Origin: Pseudocercospora fijiensis CIRAD86
Lineage: Eukaryota > Ascomycota > Dothideomycetes > Mycosphaerellales > Mycosphaerellaceae
Direction of reading: 5' to 3'
DNA length: 64,000 bases
NCBI RefSeq assembly: GCF_000340215.1
Contig: NW_006921535.1
Location: 5,865,414 to 5,929,413, forward strand
The translations under genes were made by a program, and so were the position numbers. This document shows, one piece after another, positions 43,523 through 54,699 of this stretch. Within the stretch, counting starts at the first letter, position 1, and each line of letters opens with the position of its first letter. Under the pieces are notes generated by a model. The model had not been told where the DNA came from. It did no database searches and saw only the letters and a program-made list of their open reading frames with translations.

Positions 43523-44060
43523 ATAGTATATTAAGTAGTAAGTAAGGCAGGCTCGAGGTAGCCTAATATTAAGGTAACACTAGTAATACTAAGAATATAT
43601 AATTATTATAGCAATAGCGGGGAAGGCAGTTCTCCTTACTATACTATGAATTTAGCCTAATTATATAAGATGCCTATATAGCTACTACTCCTATAACGTA
43701 TAGAAGTCTTTATACTAGTATATAGATAATATTTACGTACTTATTTACGCTCGATATACGCCTAAAACACTAAGACGGACGCCTTCTACGAAGCAACGTG
43801 CTCTATCTAATCTGTCTATTCGGTTTTGTATCCTAATTCTGCTCTATACCGAACCTAGTAGTAACTTTAATACTAGGATTTAAACCCGTCGCTTAAGGTA
43901 GATAGATTTATAGCGTCTAACTCGCAGCTCTACTAATTAAACTTCTTATTCTCTCTTCGAATATCTAACCCCGACTTTAACGCTAACTATGCGGTCTTCG
44001 CGGTAAGCCCTACGCCCTCGTATTCGGTTTTAGTTCCCGATCGATAGACTTTCCTTATCG
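43523..44060. other. unassigned mutated sequence with a tRNA-like stretch
   Basis: No protein frame stands out. On the minus strand around 43,935-43,865 the text resembles parts of a tRNA gene (TTAGTAGAGC like a D-arm/A-box, GACGGGTTTAAATCC like a T-arm/B-box), but no anticodon stem with T33 folds. Treated as a possible relic only. Confidence 0.3.
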
Positions 44061-45140
44061 ATATTAAAGTAACAATCAAGCCTGTAACTATTTAGCATAT
44101 TGTTCTAGTATATAATAGAAGGTCTATACCTATTATATAAGTGCTAGCCCGAAACCGTACTATACGATTACTAACTAAATAGCAAAATAATAGACGACTC
44201 GGTCCGGTTGTTCGTAGATCTAAATTTCGCTAAGTATACTAAGGATAAGGCTAGACAAGATTACTACTAGGACGGTTAAACTAAATATCTTAGCTATAGA
44301 AATTTGCTGTATCTATACTAAAGTAGTAATCGGATATACTAGAATGTTAGTAAAAGCCTAAAAGGTTGTAATACCGTTCGCAGACGAGTATACCCTAGGC
44401 TTAATATACTACAATATAAGACGGTATCCTAGTAGTATAGTAAAGATAGCTATAGTTAGTACGATATAAGTTGTTACCGATATAGCGTTAAGTAGTATAA
44501 TATTAATAAAACTACTAATTAGTAGGTATATAGGCGCTAATATCGAGGTTAAGCTCTATAATAGAAAGTATACGTCTCTCTATTATATATATTCGAGTGC
44601 GATAGATACGTATATCCCTATTAGAACGATATAAGACACAAAGCTAAATCCGAAGAAACATCCTAGTAGCCGCTAGAATCCGATAGAAGAGAGTATACTA
44701 GCTACGCTAAGTTAAAAGCAGGCGAAGAAGAATACTTAGTAGGCGATAAAAGTAACGAATATCGAGAGAATTAAGGCGGTATAGAGATACGTACCGTTCT
44801 TAGAATAGAAAGAGTTACCTTAAATCTAGCTACGAGGAAGTCGCTCGCTCCGCTATCTAGCTAATATATTTCGCGCACTCTCTACTACGATATTAATAGC
44901 GGCGTTTAGCACGAAAAGAGTTATACTAAGAATAAGCGCTATCTGTCTATTACGAGCTTTAGTGCTTTGCTCGAAGCATATATCTAGTAATAGGAGATTG
45001 TATATTAGTATTAGTAACGCCGGTATAGCGCCGCTCGAGAATAAAGAGCGTATAGCGGTAGCGATAGCGAGTAATGCTATTATATCGTAGATCGGGTAGT
45101 ATAATTTAAATAGCTATTAGAGGTTCTTCGGTATCGTATA
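44060..45140 (-). pseudogene. RIP-mutated multi-span membrane protein gene
   Basis: From about 45,120 the minus strand reads as a hydrophobic protein with repeated membrane spans: IPALLILIYNLLLLDI, IALILSITLFVLNAAINIVV, YTALILSIFVTFIAY, and, after a frame change or intron near 44,620, SILAPIYLLISSFINIILL and IVLTIAIFTILLGYRL. Polar loops lie between them. The layout resembles a fungal seven-span integral membrane or receptor-like protein, but the family is not certain. Stops are TAG/TAA. It is not a transposon protein type. Confidence 0.5.
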
Positions 45141-45330
45141 GAGAGCTTTAGTATAGCCGTCGTACGTAGGTAAGGATAGTTATAGTTAGTAAGCAAACGT
45201 CGAGCTAGTAACTTTACCGTAGCGGCTAATTTTCGGTAGTTACGGCGAGGGCGGCCCGCACCTTCTAAGTTAAGTATATAGGTATATATATAAGCATAAC
45301 GCAACTTTCTTATTCGTTTCTATATAATAT

Positions 45331-45399
45331 CGCCGCAACCTTACTACTATTATCGTTATTATATACGCCGCAACCTTACTACTATTATCGTTATTATAT
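45331..45399. repeat. 35-bp tandem duplication
   Basis: Two adjacent, virtually perfect copies of a 35-base unit beginning CGCCGCAACCTTACTACTAT. Their sequence identity in a mutated region suggests a recent slippage event. Confidence 0.9.
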
Positions 45400-46560
45400 G
45401 CAATATAGTCCCTTAGGCGGGTATAGATTGTATTATAATCGTATAGCGGCTTAATTCTTCGAAATTACATTATTAATCTTTATTGTTCTCGGTATAATCG
45501 TTAAGGGCACTTAATTCTATCGTCGAGAGTGCGCGTATATCTAAAGTATAGCGCGGAGGTACGTCTTAAATATACTTCGCTCGTAGCGAATTAGAGATTA
45601 CGACTAGGACGCAATATTAATTAGCTATAATAGTCCGTTATAGCTAAATCGCGGAGGAGTTCGACGCCTAAGTAGAAGCACTAAGGAGATTAAATAGTAT
45701 AATACCTAATAGTACATAATCGCGCGTAATCTAATCTAATTCTAGTTACTTCTACCCGCTTTAGAGCCCTCGATTAGCTAGCCTAGAAACTCTTTAGGAT
45801 CGACTATACGAAAAACTCGCCTATAAACTAGACTACGTCTATCGACATTCGGGCTAATAGTACTACGAACTCGCCTCTAAATTAACCTATATATACTAGC
45901 ACCTAGATAGATACTATCGTAAAGGTATTTAGTATTAGTATAATCGCTATCTTAGTAATCCTACTCGCGTTTTCGCGTTCTACGTTAAATGCGAACAGAT
46001 TAGCCGGTCGTATATAAGTTAGAATAGAAGAACAAGAGACAGAGAGAATAAGAGAATAAGTCGCGATCCCTCTATAGTATATATACGAGGGGTCGATAAG
46101 GGAGCTAAGAGAAGTATATAAGCGAGAATTAATAAAGATAGCGGCGCTAGAGGAGGTAATTCGATAAGATAATATAGAGAGGGAGGCCCTAAAGGAAGCA
46201 CTTCGACGACAATTGCTAGAGAACGAGACTATTCGCTAATCTGCCCTATATAAGAACTAATAGAAAGAGAAGCTCCTATAATAATATAGGTAGGGAAGGG
46301 AGCAAGGGCTCTAGAACATTTATATATATTTTAAGGTCGATAAGACAGCCGCCTAGAAAAGCATAACTAGGTTCGCGAAGAGTGCTTATAAGAACCGAAT
46401 AAGGATTACAGATCGAGATTGAATATGTTAGTATCGGAGCCGTAGTAAAATAAGAGATAGGTCGGAGATAAATATACTTATAGCGACTTCGAACTATTAT
46501 TTTAGAGCTAGGCATCTTCTATTAGCTCCGCTAACTATTACGCGAGACTCATTTATAGGA
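45400..46560 (+). pseudogene. unidentified mutated ORF, helical and charged
   Basis: Plus-strand frame best seen at 46,020-46,560, rich in Glu, Arg and Leu (SIRELREVYKREL, EREALKEALRRQLLENETI, YRQGREQGLQNIYI), then a basic region (AYKNRIRITDRD). It looks like a nuclear or DNA-associated helical protein, but no family is recognised. Before 46,020 I see nothing specific. Confidence 0.35.
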
Positions 46561-46599
46561 TAAGTTCCTTATACCTATTACTATTATTAATAACTTCCT

Positions 46600-46990
46600 T
46601 TATAAGATTCCCTTAAGATTGTTACGCCTATTGCTCTTATCGCAATATTGTAGATCTCGTTTCTCCTTCTCTAAAACTCCTATTCTTGCCTCTAGTTGCT
46701 TTATCCTATTCTCTAACTTTCTTATCCCTTGCCCGATTACCTTTATTATTATCCGTCCTAGCTTCGAGGATAGGTCTATACCCTTCCTTACCTAACTCGA
46801 TATCTCCCTTATAGTCTTATCGTCCTTAATATCTCGCCTTACCCTATAAGCGTCGTCTTCGAATTGTAGACTTTGTATATATATAGATAGCTATTATAGC
46901 CTACGGCGTAGCATCTTTAGAAGATAGTTAGCGATGTCGTATATATACGAGCTATAGCTACTTTACTATCTAAAGAAAAAAAAAACTTTT
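46600..46990 (-). pseudogene. unidentified mutated coiled-coil ORF
   Basis: Minus-strand frame with a coiled coil: QSLQFEDDAYRVRRDIKDDK, then KQLEARIGVLEKEKRDLQY, followed by a basic end. It is short, its start is unclear and its family is unknown. A run AAAAAAAAAACTTTTTTTTT near 46,976-46,996 lies just upstream. Confidence 0.35.
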
Positions 46991-47445
46991 TTTTGTTCTA
47001 GAAATCTCGATATCGTACGAGTAGGCTTCGTAGGTCTATATAAAATAGAAACCCTCCGAATACGAAGTAGACTTAGGGTTTGTTAGAGTTGCGAGCTGTA
47101 TAGCACACTATGCCTAGCTATTTATAACAAGATCTAGTAGAGGATAGTAGGGTTTGAGAAAGTCCTATTATATTAGATATTTAGGCAAGTAGAGTATACC
47201 TCCGTCGCGGGAGCTAATAGCGCTTAGGTATACTAAAAGGCAGGTAGTAATAATACCCCTAAGCCGGGATCGGGCCGTATATATCGGACACATTTATACT
47301 ATATACATCTATTTAGTACTATACTACGTACACTCTATCCTATCGTATCCTTCTAACTAAGCCGGCCTTTCTAGTATACTCTCGATATTTTGCTATAACC
47401 TCTTCTACGACTATCTAGTAGGATCTACACCGCATCCGATCGCTA

Positions 47446-47640
47446 TTAGCCGTACTTTATATATAGCCTTCGAGGTTCTTCTATAGCTATTCTTTATTAC
47501 CTACTACTAGCAATCCGGCAATTACTAGGCTGTATTTTATATACGGCCCTCGAGTCTTTCCCGTAGCTATCCTTTACTACTAGTAATAGCAATCTAGCAA
47601 TTACTAGGCTGTATTTTATATATAGCCCTCGATAGTCTCT
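47446..47640. repeat. 80-bp tandem repeat, ~2.4 copies
   Basis: Units beginning TAGGCTGTATTTTATATA start at 47,525 and 47,605; a diverged first unit starts near 47,446. It lies just upstream of the C48-type ORF. Confidence 0.8.
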
Positions 47641-47787
47641 AGTAGTTCTTCCGGTTAGTATACTAAAAGTTTTTATCCCGGTATTGTGCGTATACTACGA
47701 ATTATTATAGTACGAGTATTCTTATTAACGCTACTACCTAATACATTGTCTACCGACTAACAACGATCTATTAACTAATGTCGATAT

Positions 47788-48600
47788 ATGCTCCGCTATC
47801 GCGAGCTCCTTAAGGACCTCGATAACTACGGGTTACTTATTACAAAGTCTCTTCGCCTATAGGTTAGGTATTTAAACTAGCAGACTATGTCTAGGTTTAA
47901 GGACCGTTCTATACGCGATTTTGCTTTCTATAACCCTAAATCTAGATATATAGTCCTTCCTCTTAACGAAGAGATAGATCTGCCTATACGCCTATAGGCA
48001 TTTATATACGAGACGACTAAGGCACTTACTTTAAAGGATATACTAGGGCTGTTGCCTCTAGTTTTAGGGACCTTCTACCGCGGCTAGGCGTCTAATACAC
48101 TACTAGATATATTAAGGGCGGGATACTAGGATGCTTTTTCGGATGCTAGCTTATCTAGCGTATTCCTTACGCTAATAACAAGCACTTCGTAGTTTGTATC
48201 TAGTCTAATTAAACGGAATAGCCCTTACCTAGTAGTAGAGGCACCTAGAGGGACTACAACTATAGCACTAGTACTCTATATAGACGAATACTAGGTATAT
48301 ATCCTTTTGTATATACAAGATAGTAGAGGGTCTATTAGAGTTTAGAATTCGATATCTACTAGCTATCGCGTCCGTAGCGTAGCTAAGCGTTTTGCAAAAT
48401 AGATTTTATTTAATCCCGCGATATAATAGTAGAAGGTAGTTTAGGAGGAACTAACGGTAAATATTATCTCTCGATAAGCTAACTCTAGTAATTGTAGCTT
48501 CTTCGCCCTAGAGTTTGCACTATATTCCTAGGCTAGTCTGCAATGCAATTACAATCTAGATAGAATAATACTACGCCTTCGAGCAAGCTATATAATTTAG
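47788..48600 (+). pseudogene. RIP-mutated C48 (Ulp1-type) cysteine peptidase ORF
   Basis: The plus-strand frame from ATG 47,788 is uninterrupted but for TAG/TAA. The C48 layout is visible: a position expected to be His-Trp reads TAC TAG at 48,289-48,294 (CAC TGG after CpA and TpG mutation), then VYILLYIQDSRGSIRV with the catalytic-type Asp, then (Gln to TAA at 48,475) and ANSSNCSFFALEFALYS with the Cys codon TGT at 48,493. C48 proteins cleave SUMO/ubiquitin-like tags; similar domains occur in several fungal transposons. The frame may extend beyond 48,600, since that TAG may itself be a mutated Gln or Trp codon. Whether this belongs to an element or was a host gene is open. Confidence 0.6.
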
Positions 48601-51600
48601 GCGTAGCATTTATTATCGAGGTATAAATTCGGAGGCTCCGAGACTAGGCATTCGTATTCTATATCGAGCTCTACTCGTTATCCTCTAAAATCTAATAATA
48701 ACAATAGCTAGCTCGCTAGAGAATCTCTAGATCTATAGTTCGATACGTACGTAGAGATGCGATCGGAACCTCTAATAATATTAAGTTTAGATAAAATGCT
48801 ACCCGATAGGGGTATAGGTAAATAGAATAGTTACGGAATAGGTAGGAATAAGTAAGAATAAATAGAAAGGAGTAGGGATATATACGGCTAATTTGTTTAG
48901 TATAGAGAATCTTAACGAGTACTCTACTAAAATAGGTATAAAGGTAGCAAGTGATTATAGAGGATTTATTGCTACTTAGGTCTACTTCTATTATAAAGAA
49001 GACGATAAATGCTTACTGCTTATCCGATTTAGTACGGACGTATAGGGTACTATAGAGATTCTAGAAAAGTTTTAGAAGTCCTAAACACTTTATACGCTAG
49101 CTAGTTATACTATTACAATGTTGTGCTATAAGGTGTCCTCCTATAGTACCGTATCCTAGACCGTCTATTACACTTATCGTCCGTAGTAGATGCACGTCCT
49201 TAGAGTAGGAAGACCTAGAATACTATATAATAACCTATAGGTTATTATTACGTTTCTTCGAATCTTCCGTAATCTTCTATAGCGTACTATTTACCTTTGT
49301 AATAGTGTCTATCGTAAACGACTCGAGCGCCTCTACTTCGGCCTCTAACTAAGCTATATTATCGCCTACGCACTTGTTTATATACTATAAGATCTACCGT
49401 ACCGTTGCCTCCTAACTGTCGCCTATAATGTGCTTACGATTACCGTTTTGCTAGACAGTTTCGAGAAAAGTAGCAAGCATCTAGGACCGGTCGGCTCTTA
49501 AACGCAGATGTTCGCGCTTTATACGGAGATCGCTTTCTCGAGTAATTATGCAATTCAATACTTTTATAATATAGGCTAGATAGTAGTTAGAATAGAGGTT
49601 TTGCGGTAAATTTATTATACGTACTAGTCGGAATAGCGCTAGGTGCTATATAAGCAGTATTCGCACTAGTTACGTATAGTCCCGATATAGTAAGAGCATT
49701 TCCGTAGCCTAATCTAGAGCCTTAGGAAGGGGCTACGGGCTTAATAGTCTGCTCTTAAGTGTCCGATCTATAAGTGCGCACTTGTATAAATAATGCGAGA
49801 CTCTTCTTATCGACGCTTATACTATTAGTATAGCCCTACTTGTCCGTATTACTTTTATTAGCACCTTGTATACTATTAGAATAGCCCGATAGTGCGAGGC
49901 TGCTAGATACTCTATCGCTCGATATAGTATAGCTTACCTCTAACGCGGGCTCTAACTCGCGCTAGCTATCTATAATATAGGTTATATAGAGATTTTACTA
50001 GCTAAAGAGTACCTCGAATATACTACTCGCTCGGTAGGAGTCGTAGGCGCGCGCAAATGCCTAGACTAGTTACGATTTGTCGGTATATTGTTTATATACG
50101 AATAGAGGCTATATAAAGCGCCTAAACGTATGCTTTAAGAAGCGCGTAAGAGTAAACGGTCGATCGTAGGTAAAAATTAGCGCCTACTATCGGAGTACGT
50201 TTTGCCGATACCGTTACTATCGACGTTACTTAAAAGTAGAAATTCTAAGTACCGAACATCGTTCCTATTATAAGCTACTCTATTTCTAGTATCTTTAGGG
50301 TATAAGGCTCGGGTTTCGTATACGTTCTACGAATATTAAAAACGCGGACGTAGTATCCTAGTAATGCTACCCTAGTATTAGAAGAAGTAATAGGTTAGAT
50401 TGCGGGTCTTTACGACTTATACGAAAGCTATAAGAGGAGGCATTCGGTACTTATTTCTCGCTTAGTTTATAGCTTAGTGCCTCTATCTACTTTCCTAACT
50501 CTAATTCTATAGATCTAGCGGTGTTCTACTCTAGCTACGTACTCTTTTTATACGGCTTAGTAGTACTATATATACGCTTTAACAACTCCAATTTCTGTTC
50601 GTCCTATATTCGAATTAGTAGGAATCCCTATAGAGCGAGGGTAAGGGCGTTATACCGAAGTTACCTTATTACTACCTTTCTATTCTACCTCTGTCTTCGC
50701 TTCCTTCTACTTATAGATAATTCTAAAGTAGTCCTTAACCTAATTATATTAACGAAACATCTAATCTAGATAGGAGCTTTACTAAGATACGTGCTTCGCC
50801 CCCTTCTTATCTAACTCTTTGTATCCTTTCTTTAGTACCTCGAGGAAATCTAGCGTATTCGTTATAGCTATAATGCGTTCTTTCTCTCTCTCTCTCTTTT
50901 TTCTCTTACTTAGGACTTTGCGATCCTCGTAGTATATCGTGAAATTATGCACCGTAAATAGGGGCTAAAGAGAAAGGCAAGTACGATACGGACTAAGCTT
51001 AATTATATAGGGATTCGATTAGTGCAGGGTCTACTATATATATAATACTAAGAGAGTATACCTTAATTATTATACGATAACAGCTAAGAACTACCGTAAC
51101 TTAGAGTATAGCATTATTATCCTTAGACGGATATAAAGGGCGTTAATAGAGGCAATTTAATAGTGATTTTGTCGAAGCGAGTCCGGAGAGGGCTCAATGC
51201 CGGGATTTTACTAGACTATACTATATAGCGAAGCTTGCTCTCGTATATATAGAATAACAGATTAGCATAGGTATAAAGACGTTTAGTATTAAAAATTTAG
51301 CTAATCGAACCTAAGATCGAACTATACCGAGGCAGAGGACATTAATTCGGCAACGCTACGCTATATACAGCCTATAATTAATAGAGTAGACGTAATAACT
51401 ACTTTCCTCTACGACTCTCTATTGCCCTAATGCTAATCCCCTTTTACTCTTCTCTTATACCTTAACTAACGCATTTATCGCTTAAAAGCAAATACGGTAG
51501 CTAATTTCTCTCTAAATTGACTTTCTTCTTATACTAGATAGGTAATACTTTATAAGAAGTGTCGTACTCGATCTAGATACGACCTCTTCTGTAGTAGTTC

Positions 51601-51787
51601 GGGTACTAGATGCTTAACGTCCTCGCTACGGTAGAATAAGTTATATTTGCGCTTGTTTATCGCACTACTATAGCCTTCTTCTTCGATGCTCGCGCTCTAT
51701 ATAGAGGGACCTGTATCTGCTAAGTATACTTCTTCGGTAGCTATAGGATCGACAGTTCTATTCTTGCTTGAATTATTGTCCGCCTAA
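48601..51787 (+). other. mutated region with an unidentified plus-strand frame
   Basis: From about 48,920 to 49,600 a plus-strand frame is readable with only TAG/TAA stops (ENLNEYSTKIGIKVASDYRG, RKRLERLYFGL, LPYRCLLTVAYNVLTITVLL, HLGPVGS). It may continue to about 50,400. I recognise no family; it could be a second ORF of whatever carried the C48 frame. The stretch 50,770-51,787 has nothing I can assign; a TCTCTC run lies at 50,882-50,897. Confidence 0.35.
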
Positions 51788-51811
51788 GTGTCCGAGTCTC
51801 TATTTTCTATA

Positions 51812-52380
51812 CCTTCGAGAAGAGCTATTAAGTTAGGATACCCCGAAGTCCCTATCTCTTATAGTTCTACTTCTAAGTCCGACCCGACCGGCTCCGGACT
51901 ATTCTTAGGACCTTCGAGAAGAGCTATTAAGTTAGGATACCCCGAAGTCCCTACCTCTTATAGTTCTACTTCTAAGTCCGACCCGACCGGCTCCGGACTA
52001 CTCTTTAGACCTTCGATATAACCTATTAAGTTAGGATACCCCGAAGTCCCTACCTCTTATAGTTCTACTTCTAAGTCCGACCCGACCGGCTCCGGACTAC
52101 TCTTTAGACCTTCGATATAACCTATTAAGCTAGGATACCCTAAAGTCCCTATATCTTACGGTTCGACTTACGAGTCTAATTTAACCGGCTTTAGACTACT
52201 CTTTAGACCTTCGATATAACCTATTAAGTTAGGATACCCTAAAGTCCCTATATCTTACGGTTCGACTTATAAGTCTAATTTAACTAGCTTTAGACTACTC
52301 TTTAGACCTTCGATATAGCCTATTAAGTTAGGATACCCTAAGTTACTTGTTTCTTATAGTCCGACTTCTAGGATCGTAGA
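51812..52380 (+). repeat. 99-bp (33-codon) tandem repeat, ~5.7 copies
   Basis: Units begin CCTTCGA at 51,812, 51,911, 52,010, 52,109, 52,208 and 52,307, a constant 99 bases. On the plus strand they code PSRRAIKLGYPEVP-SYSST, KSDPTGSG and LLFR in frame. The first two copies are open; later copies are progressively RIP-mutated (PSI-TAA). Either strand would stay in frame, so the coding strand is inferred from the better continuity downstream on plus. Confidence 0.85.
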
Positions 52381-53201
52381 GTAGTTATCGATCGTAGGTC
52401 GTAGGCGCCCCTTCGAGGCAAGTAGGCCTTCCGGTATAGATTTCGGGTATACTATAATATATACCTCCTTCGAGCAGATATCGTCCCTTAAGGCCGCTAT
52501 TATATCCTTTAGCCGACTATCGCGCGTCCTACTATCGCTCTAGAAATAGTTTTTGTCGCTAAATGTACTATTCGCTACTTTTCCCTTCGAAGACTATATT
52601 CCTACGACTTCTATAGTCTTCTCGATTCCTCCGTTAGTCTCGACGGCGGTTTTAGACTTTCCCTTATAGCCGACGGTGCTCTAATCGTTACTCGGCTACT
52701 CTATTATCGATAGCGACCGGACTCCGTCTAGTAGGTTCTATTGCTACGAGTCGAGGTCGCTACTAGAAGCCGTCCTCGTTGCCTTATTATTATTTTTACC
52801 TACGACCCCTCCTGTCTTCTCTTTTATTTTCTTCGATACCTTTATCGGCTTAGTAAGTTTTAGTCTATCTAATAATAAGGGATCTAGGTTAGCTTATATA
52901 TTTTTAACGATGTTTCCTTTTAAGTAGAATTTGAATAATTAGTTAAACTTTAAGTCGCATCGCGATACGTAAAAAATAAAGCGCGTAACTTACGCCCTAA
53001 AGTGCGGCTCGTAAACCTTATTTATAGAGTAAAGCGCATTGCTTTAACAACCTTAGCCCCCCCCCCCCCCCCCCTAAGTTTTTCTTCCTCGCTAAAAAAT
53101 ACCCCTAAAATTAATCCCCCCTATTACCCCCCAGAAATAAAACCAGGGAGATATAAACCACCTCCCCCTCGGAGTAAGAGCAAAGTATAAGAGAAGAGTA
53201 T
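52381..53201. other. mutated region ending in a short unmutated island with C18 run
   Basis: The plus-strand frame following the 33-codon repeat reads on to about 53,040 as Ser/Leu-rich sequence (RPFEASRPSGIDFGYTI) with few stops; no family. A run of 18 C lies at 53,057-53,074. From about 53,085 to 53,185 CpA is frequent again (CCAGAAATAAAACCAGGG), unlike the flanks, suggesting unique DNA never targeted by RIP. Confidence 0.45.
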
Positions 53202-53388
53202 TATAAAGGGCTACGCTCTAGGTAGAAAGCGCTAGCCTTAGGCATTCGGCCTACGCGACTCTAACCTACTGCTTAGCGCTTAGCGTACCGTATAAAACTA
53301 TTCGGATTTACGTAGATAGACTTAGCTCTTTATCGAACCTATTAAGTCTTATATCTAGTATCTGCGTACGCGTTGCTTACCCGTAATA
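53202..53388 (+). repeat. Gypsy-1 5' LTR (187 bp)
   Basis: Starts TATAAAGGGCTACG and ends CCCGTAATA; the 3' LTR ends CCCGTAACA, so the original ends were probably TG...CA altered by RIP. Confidence 0.92.
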
Positions 53389-53479
53389 TTAGGTTCGATC
53401 TTTAATATAGGAAACGCTAAGGTTTATTAGGAACCCGAGCAAGATAGCTAGGGGAACGCTGCCCCTGCCGCACTAGAGA

Positions 53480-54640
53480 TAACTAGGGACGAGATTTATC
53501 GTGCCTTCGAGAGTCTCTATACTAGACAGCAGACGATAGAAGCCTAGCTATAGGCTACTCGTTCCGCGCTCTAATACGCGGAAGCGTCTCGCTAGCCCGG
53601 GCCTCCCGAAGCTAGTTTAGTACGAGACTAGTCTACGAACGAGATCCTAAAGGGACTACTAGAAACTCTCTCGGCTTCCGGCTAAAACGTAACGGCATCC
53701 CGCGAGTAGAAACTACTATCGTAGGATAGGAAAGCCGAGTCGTTCCGGGACTACCTACTACGACTAAGGAGTTCGTACCGAGTTCGTTCCGGGCTAAAAC
53801 CAAAGCTCTCCGAAGATTACTACTAGGACACCGTATACGATACCCTGCCGGCAAAGGAACGCGCTAGGATGCGCTACTTCTAGGAAAGAGGAAGCCTTAC
53901 GAAAGGAAAGGACCCCGAAGCTTTCTTCTAGCAACTCGAGGACGTCTTCGCGGATAGCAACGAAGCTATAAAGGCGCTAGAGCAACTCTAAGCCCTAAGG
54001 CACTCCTAGGGACAACCTTAGTACGACTACTAGCTAGAATTCGACGGCCTCCTACTAAGCGTAGGCGGAGACCGTTAGATAGACGATACGAAAATCGGTT
54101 ATTTAAAGAACACCTTCTCGAACGCGGCTAAGACCTATACTACCGCCGTACTAAAGATTAAGGATTACTACCTCTATACGGAGGAGGTCGAGCGGATTAT
54201 AACGAACCTCGAGTCGATAGATTAGTTTAAATAAGCTACGAAACGCTAGCAAGAAAGGAAGAAAGAAGTAGCGAGTCCTACGGTCGTTATTCCCCCCTAT
54301 ACGGCCCCTACGGCGAACCCGAAGGTCGACTCTAATAGAGACGTAGTTATAAATCCCGCTTAAACTAACGCTTCCTATAGAAAGAACCGCGGAGCCTAAT
54401 AATCGACGGCGGGGAAACCTAGGGCTAAATAGGTCGACTCTATAGAAAGAGAGAAGCGTAAGGAGAAAAGACTCTACTTCCGCTATAGAGCGAGCGGACA
54501 CCGTATTCGAGATTGCCCGTACGCCCCGCCGGCTTAGCCTACTAAGATTAGTGTCGCCTCCGTATAACCTATTCTAGAGGATACGGAAGAATAGTCGGAC
54601 TTAAGCAGTTCCGACTTAGGAAAAGAGTAACTCCTACTTG
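53480..54640 (+). pseudogene. Gypsy-1 gag, RIP-mutated
   Basis: Plus-strand frame with capsid-like blocks near 53,860-54,230 (DPEAFF, LLSVGGD, FLKNTFSNAAKTYT-like). A CCHC knuckle lies at about 54,471-54,515 in which both leading Cys read Tyr while His and the last Cys remain (HRIRDCPYA). Stops are TAG/TAA only. Confidence 0.8.
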
Positions 54641-54699
54641 TAGTTAGGAGTCGGGAGTAGATAGAGTATAGGCAAAGAAATAGGAAGAAGTTAAAAAGG

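Noticed and set aside
53633..54501. Minus-strand open frames inside Gypsy-1 gag
   Set aside because: Shadows of the plus-strand gag, which has a zinc knuckle and continues into pol.
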